DNA of 64,000 nucleotides from Phycisphaerales bacterium. Lineage in GTDB: Bacteria; Planctomycetota; Phycisphaerae; UBA1845; UTPLA1. How positions within the stretch are numbered: the stretch's first letter is position 1; every line of letters starts with the position of its first letter. The notes below the pieces were generated by a model. That model searched no databases, was not told the origin of the DNA, and saw only the letters and a program-made list of their open reading frames with translations. Location: assembly GCA_022360095.1 (NCBI GenBank), contig JAKSDK010001512.1, forward strand, positions 82,348 through 146,347, given 5' to 3'. Both the position numbers and the translations under genes were made by a program. Of the stretch, positions 33,012-42,578 are shown in pieces.

Positions 33012-34280
33012 CTAGGCGACGCTTCCGGATCGTTTCAATCGGAGCAGCATCGGCAGAGTGACTGCGGCGCACAAGATCTCAGCGCCGCCGGCGACCAGGA
33101 AGGTCCACTGGTAGGCCGCTAATGTCACCATGTGGTTGGAGAGCGTTGCAAACAACCCGCCGGCGAACAACGGGCCCAACAAGAAACCCAAAGATCCGGC
33201 CATGTTAAAGCCTGTGAAGGCTGCGCCGCGCTGAGACACGGGGGTCAGGTCGGTACACAACGTCAGATTCGCAGCGAACATGGATGCGCTGAGAACTCCG
33301 GACAGGATCATGATCCAGTAGAGTCCGCTAAGAGAGAGTACTCCGTAGAAGCTGAAGATGATCCCGAATCCGAGCGAGCCCAGGACAATCGGCCAAACCC
33401 GGCCGAGGCGATCAACCAAGCGTCCCGCGGGATAAACCAATGAAGCGAAAGGCAACAGGAACATCAAAAGCAATCTGCTTCGAGCGCTCGGGTCAAGCCC
33501 ATGCACGTCGGCCAGGAACAGACAGAAGGTCGTGATCAGAACGCCGACACACAACCGGTCAATAAACGCGTAGAAGAACGCAATGAGCAGGTTCGGCGTT
33601 TGCCGTAACGTCTGAAGAACGTCGCGCGAACGATGCCGTGCTTCGCCTTGCGCCGCCGGTTCCGCGGCGAAAAGTTGTGTGCATAGCGCGGCGACCGCTG
33701 CAATCATCCCGGCAATATGAAACGTCCACTCGGGAACCACAATATGTTCCCAGATCAATCCTCCGATTCGAGTGCCGCAGGCTGTGCCGAACATCATGGC
33801 CGTGCCGACGAGCCCCATAACGCGCCCTCGGCGTCCCTCGCCCGCCCAAGCGGAGGCCATCGCCATCAATGTGCTTAGTGCCAGAATGTGCGCGGCCCCT
33901 TCGAAAAACCGGACGATCAGAATGAGCGCCAGATTCGGCATGAGGGCCATCAAGGATAACAAGACGGCATCTGCGGCCAAGGCGAAAACCGCCACTCGTT
34001 TTCGATGATTCCGAATGTCTACCCAGAGAAACATCAGCGGTGCGAAGATGATCGCTCCGATCATGTTCACCGACATGAAACTGTGCGTCGCAAACGCCGA
34101 GGCGCCGTAACGCAGGCTGATGAGCTCCTTCAACGGCGCAACCAGCATGGTCACCGGCACCATGGCGATAAAGGTCAGCGTCGCCATCAACACGGTATGG
34201 CGAAGTGTGTGACTCGCCTCGTCCTTGACGACACCGCTACTGAATGTGGACAGCCTTGTAGACATCTGAATCTTGGACAT
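33012..34280 (-). CDS. Major facilitator superfamily transporter
   Basis: 422 residues with twelve predicted membrane helices in two six-helix halves. The MFS loop motif is relaxed (DIRNHRKRVAVFALAADA after helix 2 and GRLVDRLGRVWPIVLGSL after helix 8). The drug-efflux-like FEGAAHILALSTLMAMASAWAG and RGRVMGLVGTAMMFGTACGTRIGG regions suggest a proton-coupled exporter. Substrate is unknown. It stands as a single gene: a clear terminator follows, and the 186-base upstream gap separates it from a dehydrogenase gene on the same strand. Confidence 0.9.
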   Translation of the reverse strand: MSKIQMSTRLSTFSSGVVKDEASHTLRHTVLMATLTFIAMVPVTMLVAPLKELISLRYGASAFATHSFMSVNMIGAIIFAPLMFLWVDIRNHRKRVAVFALAADAVLLSLMALMPNLALILIVRFFEGAAHILALSTLMAMASAWAGEGRRGRVMGLVGTAMMFGTACGTRIGGLIWEHIVVPEWTFHIAGMIAAVAALCTQLFAAEPAAQGEARHRSRDVLQTLRQTPNLLIAFFYAFIDRLCVGVLITTFCLFLADVHGLDPSARSRLLLMFLLPFASLVYPAGRLVDRLGRVWPIVLGSLGFGIIFSFYGVLSLSGLYWIMILSGVLSASMFAANLTLCTDLTPVSQRGAAFTGFNMAGSLGFLLGPLFAGGLFATLSNHMVTLAAYQWTFLVAGGAEILCAAVTLPMLLRLKRSGSVA

Positions 34281-34466
34281 ATTAATTGTATGATCGGCGA
34301 AGACCCGGCGAGTTTTGCGCCTTCTCTTCTTATGCTAGAAGATAAGGGACAACCCTTACTAAATCGAATATTCGGAGGGGTATTCTTGATATTTTTTATT
34401 GAAATCCGGCGCTAGGAACCGCCTTCCGTGGCGTTCGACCGATTCCCAAGGACAAATCTGCGCTCG

Positions 34467-36569
34467 CTACGGCGCGGACAACAGTGCATTGACGAAACCC
34501 GGGACGTCGTCGATGTCGAGATCATTGACCCCGTTGAAGTTGCCGTGACAGGCGTCATCCAACGTCGGGGAGCCACTGGTTAACGCGTCCACGAAACGTT
34601 GAATGTCCTCACTATCTGTAATGCCGTCGATGTTCATGTCGCCGTCAGCGACCTCCGCGACACCACAACCGCAGTTTTGCGGGGCGATCTTGTTCGCGTC
34701 GTTGGGACAACCGTCGCATGCGTCGCCCGTCGTGTCGCCGTCGGCATCGGCCTGACTGGTATTGGCATTCGCGGGGCAATTGTCACAATTGTCGTGGATG
34801 GTGTCCGCATCCGTATCTCCGCTGAACACGGCCACTCGGAAATCATCAAACAGGATTTCTGTGACTTCCTGGGGCACCGTGCTTTTGTTGTTATAGCCGC
34901 CGACGATGATTTCGTGCATGCCCGGGGCAAGCGTAAGGCTGAATGCCCTCGTGACCCATCCGCTATCGAAATTGGTGTTTCCGTTGCCGACAAATTGGAA
35001 AAGGTAGTCATTGGGCGGTTGCCCGATCAGTGTGCCGTCCACACTCATGAGCGCTTGTCCGAATTCGTCGGACTCGTAGCCTCCGGTGAATAGCAAGCGG
35101 AACGACAACTTGATCTGGACCGTGGCTGGAGCACCGACGATTTCGATATTTCTCGCCCAGCCGCCGGACATCTCGGTCGAGTCCCCACCGAGGATGACCC
35201 GCAGGCCGCCACCCGCCTGGCCGCCGGCGGCCTCATAGGTTCCGTCGGCGAGATTGGGATTGGACGTGCTGCGGAAAGTATCGTCCTGATAGGTAAACGT
35301 GCCTGGGTCGGCGTCGAAGTTTTGCTCAGTCGAGACCTCTAAGGGAACAATTTTATAGACTTCACCAGGCGTGTCCGTCACGTTACCGTCCTGGCCACGA
35401 CAGCAGAGGTACATCTCTCCCAGCGCATCGGTCCCGTAAGACGTAATCAACTCAAGATTCAATCCGTCGGCCGGCTGAAGCTCGCCGTGTCGTTCGATAA
35501 ATTCGGTGATCATCTGACTCTGGGGGTCGTAGCGAAGTGACCAGATCTCATCCGTGCAAAAATCCGAGAAAAAGTATGCGCCCTGCAGCTCCGGAATGGC
35601 GCAACCGCGATAGACGGCGCCGCCGATGATTGCACACCGACCTGAATTATGGAAATACTCATGAATCGGTTCGACAAACGTTTGAGACGGACAGTCTTTG
35701 TCGAAATCAAAATTGTGCGCGCCTTCGCGGCAATCCCAGCCAAGATTCTCGCCGCCGACTCCGCCGCCCTCAATGAAGTTCAGTTCTTCCCACGAACCCT
35801 GCCCGACGTCGCCTTGCCAAAAATCTCCGGTTGCGGGATCAAACGCGCCCCGCCAGGGGCTTCGCAATCCGTAAAACCAGATCTCATCCGCGCCGGCGAC
35901 ACCCACGAAGGGGTTGGTCGGCGGGATGCCATAGTTTCCACCGGGACCGTCGGTGCCGTGAGGGTCGATGCGAAGGATTTTCCCTCTCAACATCGTGATG
36001 TCCTGCGCGGATTCCCGTGCGCCTGAAACCAGTCCGCCGTCGCCGACACCGATGTACAGGTAATCGTCGTTGGGACCGAATGCCAGCCAAGTGACGTCAT
36101 GGAAGACGGCCGGCTCATCGATGACCATGAGAATCTGTTCGCTGTCGGGATCGGCCGTGTCGACGGTCAGCCGCGAATATCTGGCCACGACGCAGGAAAA
36201 GTCGCCGCCGATGTCCCGGAAGTAAGTGACATAGAAGAAACCATTGTTCTCATAATCCGGATCGAACGCCATGCCGCCCGTCCCCTGGTCGCGCGCTTCC
36301 GTTGAATCCACCCTGTCGGTGATGTCCAAAAACGGCGCAGCGTTCAGCGTCCCGGTTTCCAGATTGAGGATGGAGATGATGCCACCCTCGCCCAGGATGA
36401 ACAACCGTGTGGAATCGCCCGGGGACGCCGTCACGGACAACGGCCGATCAATGCCGGAGGCCACCCGGACCGTTGTCAACGCGGTGGTTCCGCCTTTGAC
36501 GATCGTGTTTTGAAATCCACATAGGATGAATGCGGCCACCCAAAGAACATGCGCGCGCTTCACGGCCAT
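34467..36569 (-). CDS. Secreted PQQ-type sugar/sorbosone dehydrogenase with TSP3-like repeats and dockerin
   Basis: 700 residues. After the signal peptide (MAVKRAHVLWVAAFILCGF) comes a six-bladed soluble aldose/sorbosone dehydrogenase propeller: GIDRPLSVTASPGDSTRLF, GTGGMAFDPDYENNGFFYV, LRGKILRIDPHG, EIWFYGLRSPWRGAFDPATGDFWQGDVG and WEELNFIEGG. A beta-domain around 430-560 follows, then thrombospondin-3-like Ca-binding DTDADTIHDNCDNCP repeats, and a dockerin-like tail (GDMNIDGITDSEDIQRFV...DDVPGFVNAL). A strong GGAGGGAG before this ATG sets the start; the frame is open 95 codons further upstream but without protein-like character. The oxidised substrate is not predictable. Confidence 0.85.
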   Translation of the reverse strand: MAVKRAHVLWVAAFILCGFQNTIVKGGTTALTTVRVASGIDRPLSVTASPGDSTRLFILGEGGIISILNLETGTLNAAPFLDITDRVDSTEARDQGTGGMAFDPDYENNGFFYVTYFRDIGGDFSCVVARYSRLTVDTADPDSEQILMVIDEPAVFHDVTWLAFGPNDDYLYIGVGDGGLVSGARESAQDITMLRGKILRIDPHGTDGPGGNYGIPPTNPFVGVAGADEIWFYGLRSPWRGAFDPATGDFWQGDVGQGSWEELNFIEGGGVGGENLGWDCREGAHNFDFDKDCPSQTFVEPIHEYFHNSGRCAIIGGAVYRGCAIPELQGAYFFSDFCTDEIWSLRYDPQSQMITEFIERHGELQPADGLNLELITSYGTDALGEMYLCCRGQDGNVTDTPGEVYKIVPLEVSTEQNFDADPGTFTYQDDTFRSTSNPNLADGTYEAAGGQAGGGLRVILGGDSTEMSGGWARNIEIVGAPATVQIKLSFRLLFTGGYESDEFGQALMSVDGTLIGQPPNDYLFQFVGNGNTNFDSGWVTRAFSLTLAPGMHEIIVGGYNNKSTVPQEVTEILFDDFRVAVFSGDTDADTIHDNCDNCPANANTSQADADGDTTGDACDGCPNDANKIAPQNCGCGVAEVADGDMNIDGITDSEDIQRFVDALTSGSPTLDDACHGNFNGVNDLDIDDVPGFVNALLSAP

Positions 36570-36883
36570 CTTGCTCCCTCCAAGAATATTCGCAGACATA
36601 ATGACGGACGACATTATATCGAAAAACGTGATCGTTTTGGAATAGTCGAGGCCTGGGTCATTGCGATAATCGGCCACACTTGTCTCCAATGCCGTGATCA
36701 TCGACCATTCGAGGCTCATCATCTTCCATAATTCCGAAGGCGGCCACACTCGTATCTGACGATTGTAGAAGTGGTTATCGGCGCCAAAGTGCGTTCCCCC
36801 CGTCTCAACCCCGGGAATGCTCATGTCGATGGAATCCTGTATGCAAGAAGCCATCGTCCGTCATGCCACGAAGGGAGAATATC

Positions 36884-37306
36884 ATGGCCATCCTTTCCGA
36901 TTTTTACGTCGCTGACAATGACGTTGCCGCTCGACATCGTGGCGATGCAAGAAACCAGATTGATACGGACCGAGTTCAGTGGAAGGGCATCACGCCACTT
37001 GAGTTGTCCATTCTCCGGGCGATCGTTCACCGTACGGAATGGCAAGACGAAGACATGGACGCGTTCGACTGCATTCTAGACGTCGATTCAGGCAGCAGAA
37101 TGATTCACCGTCTGCCGGATGACCTGCGTGACCGTCTCAGCAGGGTCGACGAGCAAGAAATCGAACGACTTGCATCAGAGTGGTCGGCAACGGACGAGTT
37201 GGAATGTCAAGCCGATGACATTAGGCCGCTGCTGGTCGATCTTCGGCGTCTTTCGCAATCAGCGAAAGTGGCGACGGGCGGCGTGTATTTGTGGAATTGC
37301 CTTTAG
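36884..37306 (+). CDS. Hypothetical cytoplasmic protein
   Basis: 140 residues, acidic, no signal or membrane segment. It begins MAILSDFYVADNDVAARH and contains WKGITPLELSILRAIVH, two helical acidic stretches and a hydrophobic end GGVYLWNCL. AAGGGAG seven bases before ATG supports translation. I do not recognise a family, although the 'gly-Ile-Thr-Pro-Leu-Glu-Leu-Ser-x-Leu' layout looks conserved. It is divergent from the dehydrogenase gene (314-base spacer in which I see no other gene or clear site) and convergent with the kinase gene. Confidence 0.6.
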   Translation: MAILSDFYVADNDVAARHRGDARNQIDTDRVQWKGITPLELSILRAIVHRTEWQDEDMDAFDCILDVDSGSRMIHRLPDDLRDRLSRVDEQEIERLASEWSATDELECQADDIRPLLVDLRRLSQSAKVATGGVYLWNCL

Positions 37307-37344
37307 CCCGTTCTTCGCGGCGGCGCTTCCGAACACAAGACTTT

Positions 37345-40140
37345 TCATTTTTCGGAATCAGCCTCTTCGTTCGCTGACTTGGGGAGCTTGGCTTTCCATT
37401 GCTCCGCTTTCTCCGGTTGCCCCAGGAACTCATAGGCCTTGACCAGATTGTCGGCCAGCAACACGGTCCTCGGATGCGTTGGGCCTCGGGTCTTGGACCA
37501 GATCTTGTAGGCCTCCTTCACATAGGGCAACGATTCCTCCGTCTTGCCATGCTTATGAAGCGCGAGCGAGAGAAGATTCAAAAAGGTTCCCCGGTCATCG
37601 TGATCGGCCGGCAAGGTCTCGCGTGAACTTTCGACCGCCTCCTTGAACAACTCGACGGCCTTTTCGAACTGCTGACGGCGATAGTAGACGATGCCCAGGT
37701 CACTGATGACCTCCAACGTCATACGGTTCTTATCGCCGAGCACCCTGCGGCGCGCGGTGAGACATTGCTCATACACTTCCTGCGCTTTGTCGTATTGTCC
37801 CCAGACCCGATAGTTGTCACCGAGGCGGTCCAGCTCCATCAACGTTGAGGGATGTTCATCTCCCAAGTTTCGGCGTTTGATGTCCAGGACTTCCAGAATC
37901 AAGGGCTCCGCTTCCTCAAAGCGCCTCATTTTCTCATACAACATCGCAAGCTGGCCCTTCATCGACAAGCTCTCGGGATGTTCCTCTCCAAGCGTCCGCA
38001 CGACGGTTTCCATCGTTTCAGTCAGCAGGCGTTCGGCCTCTTCGATACGACCGAGTCGTCCATAGTTGGAGGCCAACGCGGCCGAGACGGACAGGATGAA
38101 GCCGTGCTCTTCGCCGAAAACAGATCGCCCCTTTTCCAACACCTCGATCTGCATGGCGACGGCTTCCTTGGTTTTTCTTTGGCGTTCGCGCACCTGCGAC
38201 AGTCCGTACAGGGCTCCGAGCGCCCGAGGATGGTCGTCACTATGTATCCTTCGCTCGCCCGCCAAGGCTTCTTTCAGAAACAGCTCCGCTTCTTTTTCCT
38301 GCTCCATCACAAAATACAACATGCCCAAGGTGTATGCGTTGTTTATGGTCGCCACGGCGTTGGGCCCCAAGGTGCGTTGGCGCGTGTCGTAAGCCATGAG
38401 ATACAACGACTCCGCTTCGTCGTATCGCCCCAACCTGTTGTACGCGAGTCCCAAGCCGGTCATGGCGTGCAAGACCTCTTCGTGTTCCGGATCGTGTGTT
38501 TGCTGGAGCAATTCATAAGCCTCGCGCCAGGCGGATTCCGCCTCCTTGAACTTCCCCAAGTAGTGGTGGTTCATGGCCAGGTTCTTGAGCGTCTGGATCC
38601 GGTCGAAGTGGTCGGTGCCAAGAAGCTCTTCCCTCAACTCCAACGCCCGGAGCAAATGGGGTTCGGCAGCATTGGGTTGGCCAAGCTCACTGTACGACTT
38701 CCCGATCACGTCGCGAACTCGCGCCTCGACCAACGGCTGTTTCGCGAGTTGGTCACCAATCGTCTTTGCCGACTCATCCAGGATTTCTCTCACGGTAACG
38801 TCCCGTCCCTTGAGCTCGGGGCTGACGGCGCGGAGCATCTCGGTCAGAAACTTGATCACAGCCTCGGACTGGCTGAGCGCGCTCTTGGCGTGATCACGCT
38901 GGTCGGTCGCCACCTCTTCCGCATGCGTCGCGCGCACGGCATAACTGATCGTCAGAATCAAAGCCACGACAAGCGTCACCATCACACTGGCACTGGACCA
39001 GACAACCGCGCGGTTCCGCCGCGCGAATTTTCGAAACTGATAGACCGCGCTGGCGGGCCTTGCGGCAATGGGTTCGTCCTGGAGAAATCGTTCAATGTCC
39101 GAGGATAATTCGGCCGCCGACTGATATCGGCGCTCCTTGTCCTTGTCCATGGCCTTGGCAATGATGGTCTCGATGTCCCCTCGGAAAATCCGGTTGACCG
39201 AACTCAGCCGATCCGGGTCTTCGTCTTTGATCACCCGAACAATTTCGGGCAGAGGCATTTCCTGAACATCGTGCGGCAAACGGCCGGTCAGAAGTTCGTA
39301 TCCGATGACCCCGAGGGCATACACGTCGGAGCGTATGTCCAGCAAGTTCGGATCACCGGAGACCTGCTCCGGGCTCATGTAGGGAAGCGTGCCGACAAGC
39401 TGTCCGACGTTCGTCTGAAGGGTCGTCGTTTTGACATCCGAGTCCGTGGCCCGGGCAACGCCGAAGTCAAGAATCTTCGGCTGTCCTTTTGAATCAACGA
39501 GAATGTTGCTGGGTTTCAGATCGCGGTGGATGATGCCTTTCTGGTGGGCATGATGAACGGCGCTGCAGACCTTGGTGAGTAATTGCAGTCGCGCGCGAAC
39601 GTCGAGCTTCTTGACGTGCGCATAATCCGTCAACGGCGGTCCATCGACCAACTCCATGGCAAAAAACGGCTGAGGGCCGTGACCGGCGTCGGCGGTCCCC
39701 GCTTCGTAGATCTGCGCGATCCCCGGATCACGCAAGAGCCCGAGGAGGTGTGCCTCCTGTTCAAACCGATGAACCAGGGCCCTTGACGACAGGCCCGGTC
39801 GAATCACTTTCAGCGCAACGGCACGACTCGGATTGGCCTGGCGGGCTTCATAGACCGTGCCCATGCCGCCTTCGCCCAGCTTCTTCAGGATTTCATATCG
39901 TCCGACCCGCGACGGGGTCGTATCCCGCGCCACGTCGTCCATCTTGACCCATTCCATGTTCACGACCGGCTTGTCGATCAGCCCGCGCGTACGGTCGTGG
40001 TTCAAAAGGTCCTCGACCTCGGCGCGCATGCCCGGGTCGCCCTCGCACGCTTCATCCAAATAGGCCTGTCGCGCGTCCTCGCTCAATTCGCAGGCCTTGA
40101 GGAATGTTTCGACGATTTGTACGTGCCGACTGGTACTCAT
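37345..40140 (-). CDS. Membrane Ser/Thr protein kinase with C-terminal TPR array
   Basis: 931 residues. A small helical N-terminal region with LDEACEGDPGMRAEVEDLL, common in planctomycete kinases, precedes a Hanks-type kinase domain (about 80-350). Its motifs are GEGGMGTVYEA, the ATP lysine in VALKVIRP, HRDLKPSNILV, KILDFGVA and MSPEQVSGD. One membrane helix (about 378-402) follows, then about ten TPR units of the kinesin-light-chain type (ALELREELLGTDH, AESLYLMAYDTRQRTLGPN, and so on). Topology places the kinase in the cytoplasm and the TPR solenoid outside. Substrates are unknown; no phosphatase is adjacent. Confidence 0.95.
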   Translation of the reverse strand: MSTSRHVQIVETFLKACELSEDARQAYLDEACEGDPGMRAEVEDLLNHDRTRGLIDKPVVNMEWVKMDDVARDTTPSRVGRYEILKKLGEGGMGTVYEARQANPSRAVALKVIRPGLSSRALVHRFEQEAHLLGLLRDPGIAQIYEAGTADAGHGPQPFFAMELVDGPPLTDYAHVKKLDVRARLQLLTKVCSAVHHAHQKGIIHRDLKPSNILVDSKGQPKILDFGVARATDSDVKTTTLQTNVGQLVGTLPYMSPEQVSGDPNLLDIRSDVYALGVIGYELLTGRLPHDVQEMPLPEIVRVIKDEDPDRLSSVNRIFRGDIETIIAKAMDKDKERRYQSAAELSSDIERFLQDEPIAARPASAVYQFRKFARRNRAVVWSSASVMVTLVVALILTISYAVRATHAEEVATDQRDHAKSALSQSEAVIKFLTEMLRAVSPELKGRDVTVREILDESAKTIGDQLAKQPLVEARVRDVIGKSYSELGQPNAAEPHLLRALELREELLGTDHFDRIQTLKNLAMNHHYLGKFKEAESAWREAYELLQQTHDPEHEEVLHAMTGLGLAYNRLGRYDEAESLYLMAYDTRQRTLGPNAVATINNAYTLGMLYFVMEQEKEAELFLKEALAGERRIHSDDHPRALGALYGLSQVRERQRKTKEAVAMQIEVLEKGRSVFGEEHGFILSVSAALASNYGRLGRIEEAERLLTETMETVVRTLGEEHPESLSMKGQLAMLYEKMRRFEEAEPLILEVLDIKRRNLGDEHPSTLMELDRLGDNYRVWGQYDKAQEVYEQCLTARRRVLGDKNRMTLEVISDLGIVYYRRQQFEKAVELFKEAVESSRETLPADHDDRGTFLNLLSLALHKHGKTEESLPYVKEAYKIWSKTRGPTHPRTVLLADNLVKAYEFLGQPEKAEQWKAKLPKSANEEADSEK

Positions 40141-40344
40141 GGTGACACCCCTGATCGTGGTTGGGGTCGGATCCGCACCGCCCCGCCCGAGTCGGCGATT
40201 ATTCTAGGGGTCAATCGTTGGAAAGGTAAGCGTCCGGGCAACGGCGGTCGGCGCAGCGGCCATTCAAGGCCATCGGTGTGCATGCAATCGGGATGGTCGT
40301 CGGGCCGGGCAGCGATGAAAAGAATTTGGATATGGAAGCGAGGG

Positions 40345-41130
40345 CTAGCGTCGCCGACGAATGAAAGCGACGGCACCGATCGTCAGCAACACCATCGTGG
40401 CCGGTTCTGGGATGGTCACGAGGCGATGAAAGTCCGTCAACGCCACCGGACCGTCGCCGGGATTGCCGACGAACTGATTGGGGAAGCCTTCGTCCGACAT
40501 AAAGGCAGGCGTATTGTTGTTTCCATAGGTGACCACGAAATCAACGGTGTCGCCCGCGCTGATCCCAAGATCAACGTACGGGATGAAAAACTCATACGTC
40601 GAGTTACTGGGAAACTCTCCGATCGGATCCGCCGTGACGCCAAAACCTGCGAAGTTCAGCGAGTTGTCGCCGCCCGCGGCGAGTTGGAAGAGGGCTTGAA
40701 AACCACCGAAGGCCGAACTGATCGTCCATCCGTAGTCGGCATCGAAAGGATAGGTCAGGGGATTGGCGGCGGACGAAATGCGTCCACGACCAAAATCAGC
40801 GTTGTCATTGATCGTCGAGTTGTCAGCGAAGCCACCGGCGGCGACATCGAAATAGACGACGATAGAGTTCCCCGAGATATCGCCCATGCTGCTGAAGCCC
40901 ATGTAGATGCCGTTGGCGTCCGAATCGACACTCAAGGTTCCTCCGCCGACCGGGTTGCCGAATCCGGCACCACCTCCGGAGACGGTGCCGACGTATTCGC
41001 CGACGTTGACGTTCGCGTCGACCGTCGCCCCGCCGGGGGTCGTGTCCACGACCGTGTCAATCAAACCGCCCAACACGGGCGAAACGCTGAATGCAAAAAC
41101 AGCAACGGCAACTGAAGCCTTTTTAAACAT
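40345..41130 (-). CDS. Exported protein with PEP-CTERM sorting signal
   Basis: 261 residues. A signal peptide (MFKKASVAVAVFAFSVSPVLG) is followed by a Gly/Asn/Thr-rich beta domain. The C-terminal tag is complete: IPEPATMVLLTIGAVAFIRRRR, that is Pro-Glu-Pro, hydrophobic helix and basic end, the substrate signature of exosortase systems that export extracellular-matrix proteins. GAGGAG nine bases before ATG fixes the start. No exosortase is in the window. It differs from the IPTL-type tag at 17.1-18.0 kb. Confidence 0.88.
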   Translation of the reverse strand: MFKKASVAVAVFAFSVSPVLGGLIDTVVDTTPGGATVDANVNVGEYVGTVSGGGAGFGNPVGGGTLSVDSDANGIYMGFSSMGDISGNSIVVYFDVAAGGFADNSTINDNADFGRGRISSAANPLTYPFDADYGWTISSAFGGFQALFQLAAGGDNSLNFAGFGVTADPIGEFPSNSTYEFFIPYVDLGISAGDTVDFVVTYGNNNTPAFMSDEGFPNQFVGNPGDGPVALTDFHRLVTIPEPATMVLLTIGAVAFIRRRR

Positions 41131-41160
41131 GGTCAATGCTCCTCGATCCCGCAAGACTTG

Positions 41161-41177
41161 GCCTCTGAGTCAGAGGC
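41161..41177. promoter_or_regulatory. 17-bp perfect palindrome in the PEP-CTERM gene leader
   Basis: GCCTCTGA-G-TCAGAGGC lies 31-47 bases before the ATG of the PEP-CTERM gene. Size and symmetry suit a dimeric regulator site; the single-base centre makes an RNA hairpin less likely. I see no matching copy elsewhere in the window. Confidence 0.4.
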
Positions 41178-41380
41178 TATGATCGAATTCCCCTTGTTCC
41201 GTCGATGGAACCTGCATTCCCATCCATGTAAAACATTTTATCAGGCCGAGACACGAACTACAAGGAAACGGGCGCGTTTGGAAGCACGAGCATTGCGTGT
41301 GTTGATTTTGGCTGATGAGGGAGAATATCGGACTAAGCTGATTAGTCCTTTTTGGGCAACGAATTAGGAAATCTGTATGT

Positions 41381-41417
41381 TTTGAGGGCCGAGACCGAAT
41401 GGTCCCGGCCCCTCAAA
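41381..41417 (-). terminator. Long hairpin downstream of the arsR-SRPBCC-dinB operon
   Basis: TTTGAGGGCCGAGACC and GGTCCCGGCCCCTCAAA form an almost perfect 16-pair stem with a four-base loop, starting 26 bases beyond the dinB stop. There is no U-run directly after the stem on the minus strand, so termination is plausible but not canonical. The spacer from here to the PEP-CTERM gene shows no other gene. Confidence 0.55.
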
Positions 41418-41443
41418 GCCTTGTCATATCTGGGAGAGTTGAG

Positions 41444-41959
41444 CTACGCCGCCGCCCCTTCGGGTGTAAACACCGGCTTGCGGCCTGCCATCCGACGGGC
41501 ATCCGCCACCTGACCGCGATGGTTCATTTGATGCATGGCAGTAATGAGGAAGGTCTGGCCCGCCGTTTGAAAGAGCGCTTCGAGACCCGGCGGCGGCGCT
41601 TTGGTCGGTCGATCAAGCCCTTCTTCACCCAACTCATCGAGCAGCCGCATGTTTTCAGCGCGCAGTTCGCGATACTTCTCCATCACCTCGTCAAAAGACG
41701 GATAGTCGCTTGCGTTATCGGAGGGCTCGCTGCCGAAGCCGAAGATGCCCTCCCAGTGGGCGACGGGGTTTGATTCCCCAAGAACGACTTGCCGGATCAG
41801 TCCTTCTCCGATCGCCAGATGTCCCAGAACCCACAGCGGATGATTCCCGCCGTTCGAAGTCGGCTGCGTCAACGGCGCGTCGCGCATGTCGTCAATGAGT
41901 TGTGTCGTAAATTGATCACTGGACTGAAGCGCCATTTTGATCAGGTCCATTGCTTTCAT
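41444..41959 (-). CDS. DinB-family protein
   Basis: 171 residues, a four-helix bundle of the DinB/YfiT superfamily. The putative metal-binding histidines are in WVLGHLAIGEG and in the C-terminal AMHQMNHRGQVADARR. Superfamily members include thiol-dependent S-transferases and stress-induced proteins; the substrate is unknown. It is third in a row with an ArsR-type repressor and a SRPBCC protein, a combination often seen together. Confidence 0.88.
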   Translation of the reverse strand: MKAMDLIKMALQSSDQFTTQLIDDMRDAPLTQPTSNGGNHPLWVLGHLAIGEGLIRQVVLGESNPVAHWEGIFGFGSEPSDNASDYPSFDEVMEKYRELRAENMRLLDELGEEGLDRPTKAPPPGLEALFQTAGQTFLITAMHQMNHRGQVADARRMAGRKPVFTPEGAAA

Positions 41960-42041
41960 CTGTTAGCTCCTTTGTCAAAACATCAAAGTGGCGTTGCAAC
42001 GCCGTAAACTCTTTCCTGCCGTTCGAACATCGGTGTTGTTA

Positions 42042-42488
42042 TCACGCTTGCGCCTGATGACGGATCTGTTCGAGAAGACGTTGCCAGCCGTGGGCCACAC
42101 CGTCGCGATGTTCCTGGATCACGCAGCCCAGCGCCTGATGCCTCAGGGCCAAATGGGTGGCATCGCCTTGCGGCGTAAGCCGGTATTGCACGTGGGAAAT
42201 CGCCGCGTACGACATGAACAAGGGCCCGGTGATCTCCAGAAGCGTGGGTCGTTTGATGACCTGGACATGCCCCCAAAAATGTCCGTTCGAATTATCCAGG
42301 TCGCGATACCAGCGTCCGCCAGGCCATGGTTCCAGCTTCATCGGCAACGGTTCACCGTCGGGACGCGCGTTCAAAGGTCCGAGTTGCTCCAGCAGTGCGT
42401 CGAACGCTACCGAGACCGGTGCATCGATTTCGATCTCCTTTACGATGTCCAGTGTGAGTTTTTCCGTCAGTTCGTCTTGTGCGTACAT
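42042..42488 (-). CDS. SRPBCC (AHSA1/START-like) domain protein
   Basis: 148 residues. The helix-grip fold is recognised from LDIVKEIEIDAPVSVAFDALLEQLG, MKLEPWPGGRWYRDL, GHVQVIKRPTLLEITGPL and the long C-terminal helix (GVAHGWQRLLEQI). Such proteins bind hydrophobic ligands; the AHSA1-like branch is frequently co-encoded with ArsR-type repressors. The ATG preceded by GGAGA six bases upstream is preferred; an ATG four codons earlier lacks a site. Confidence 0.88.
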   Translation of the reverse strand: MYAQDELTEKLTLDIVKEIEIDAPVSVAFDALLEQLGPLNARPDGEPLPMKLEPWPGGRWYRDLDNSNGHFWGHVQVIKRPTLLEITGPLFMSYAAISHVQYRLTPQGDATHLALRHQALGCVIQEHRDGVAHGWQRLLEQIRHQAQA

Positions 42489-42578
42489 CTGTATCTCCAT
42501 TCGAAAGTCGGAGGCGATTCATCGTCCGCCGATCTGCCTTGGACCGGCCCACGGACCGGTCTTGGTCATTTACGCGTT

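Noticed and set aside
36570..36854. N-terminal extension of the sugar dehydrogenase by 95 codons
   Set aside because: The frame is open but shows no signal peptide at its beginning, while GGAGGGAG and a signal peptide support the internal ATG at 36569.
37852..39108. Long open frame antisense to the kinase-TPR gene (418 codons)
   Set aside because: The opposite strand encodes a textbook kinase and TPR array; the antisense product is Phe/Arg/His-rich and has no ribosome-binding site.
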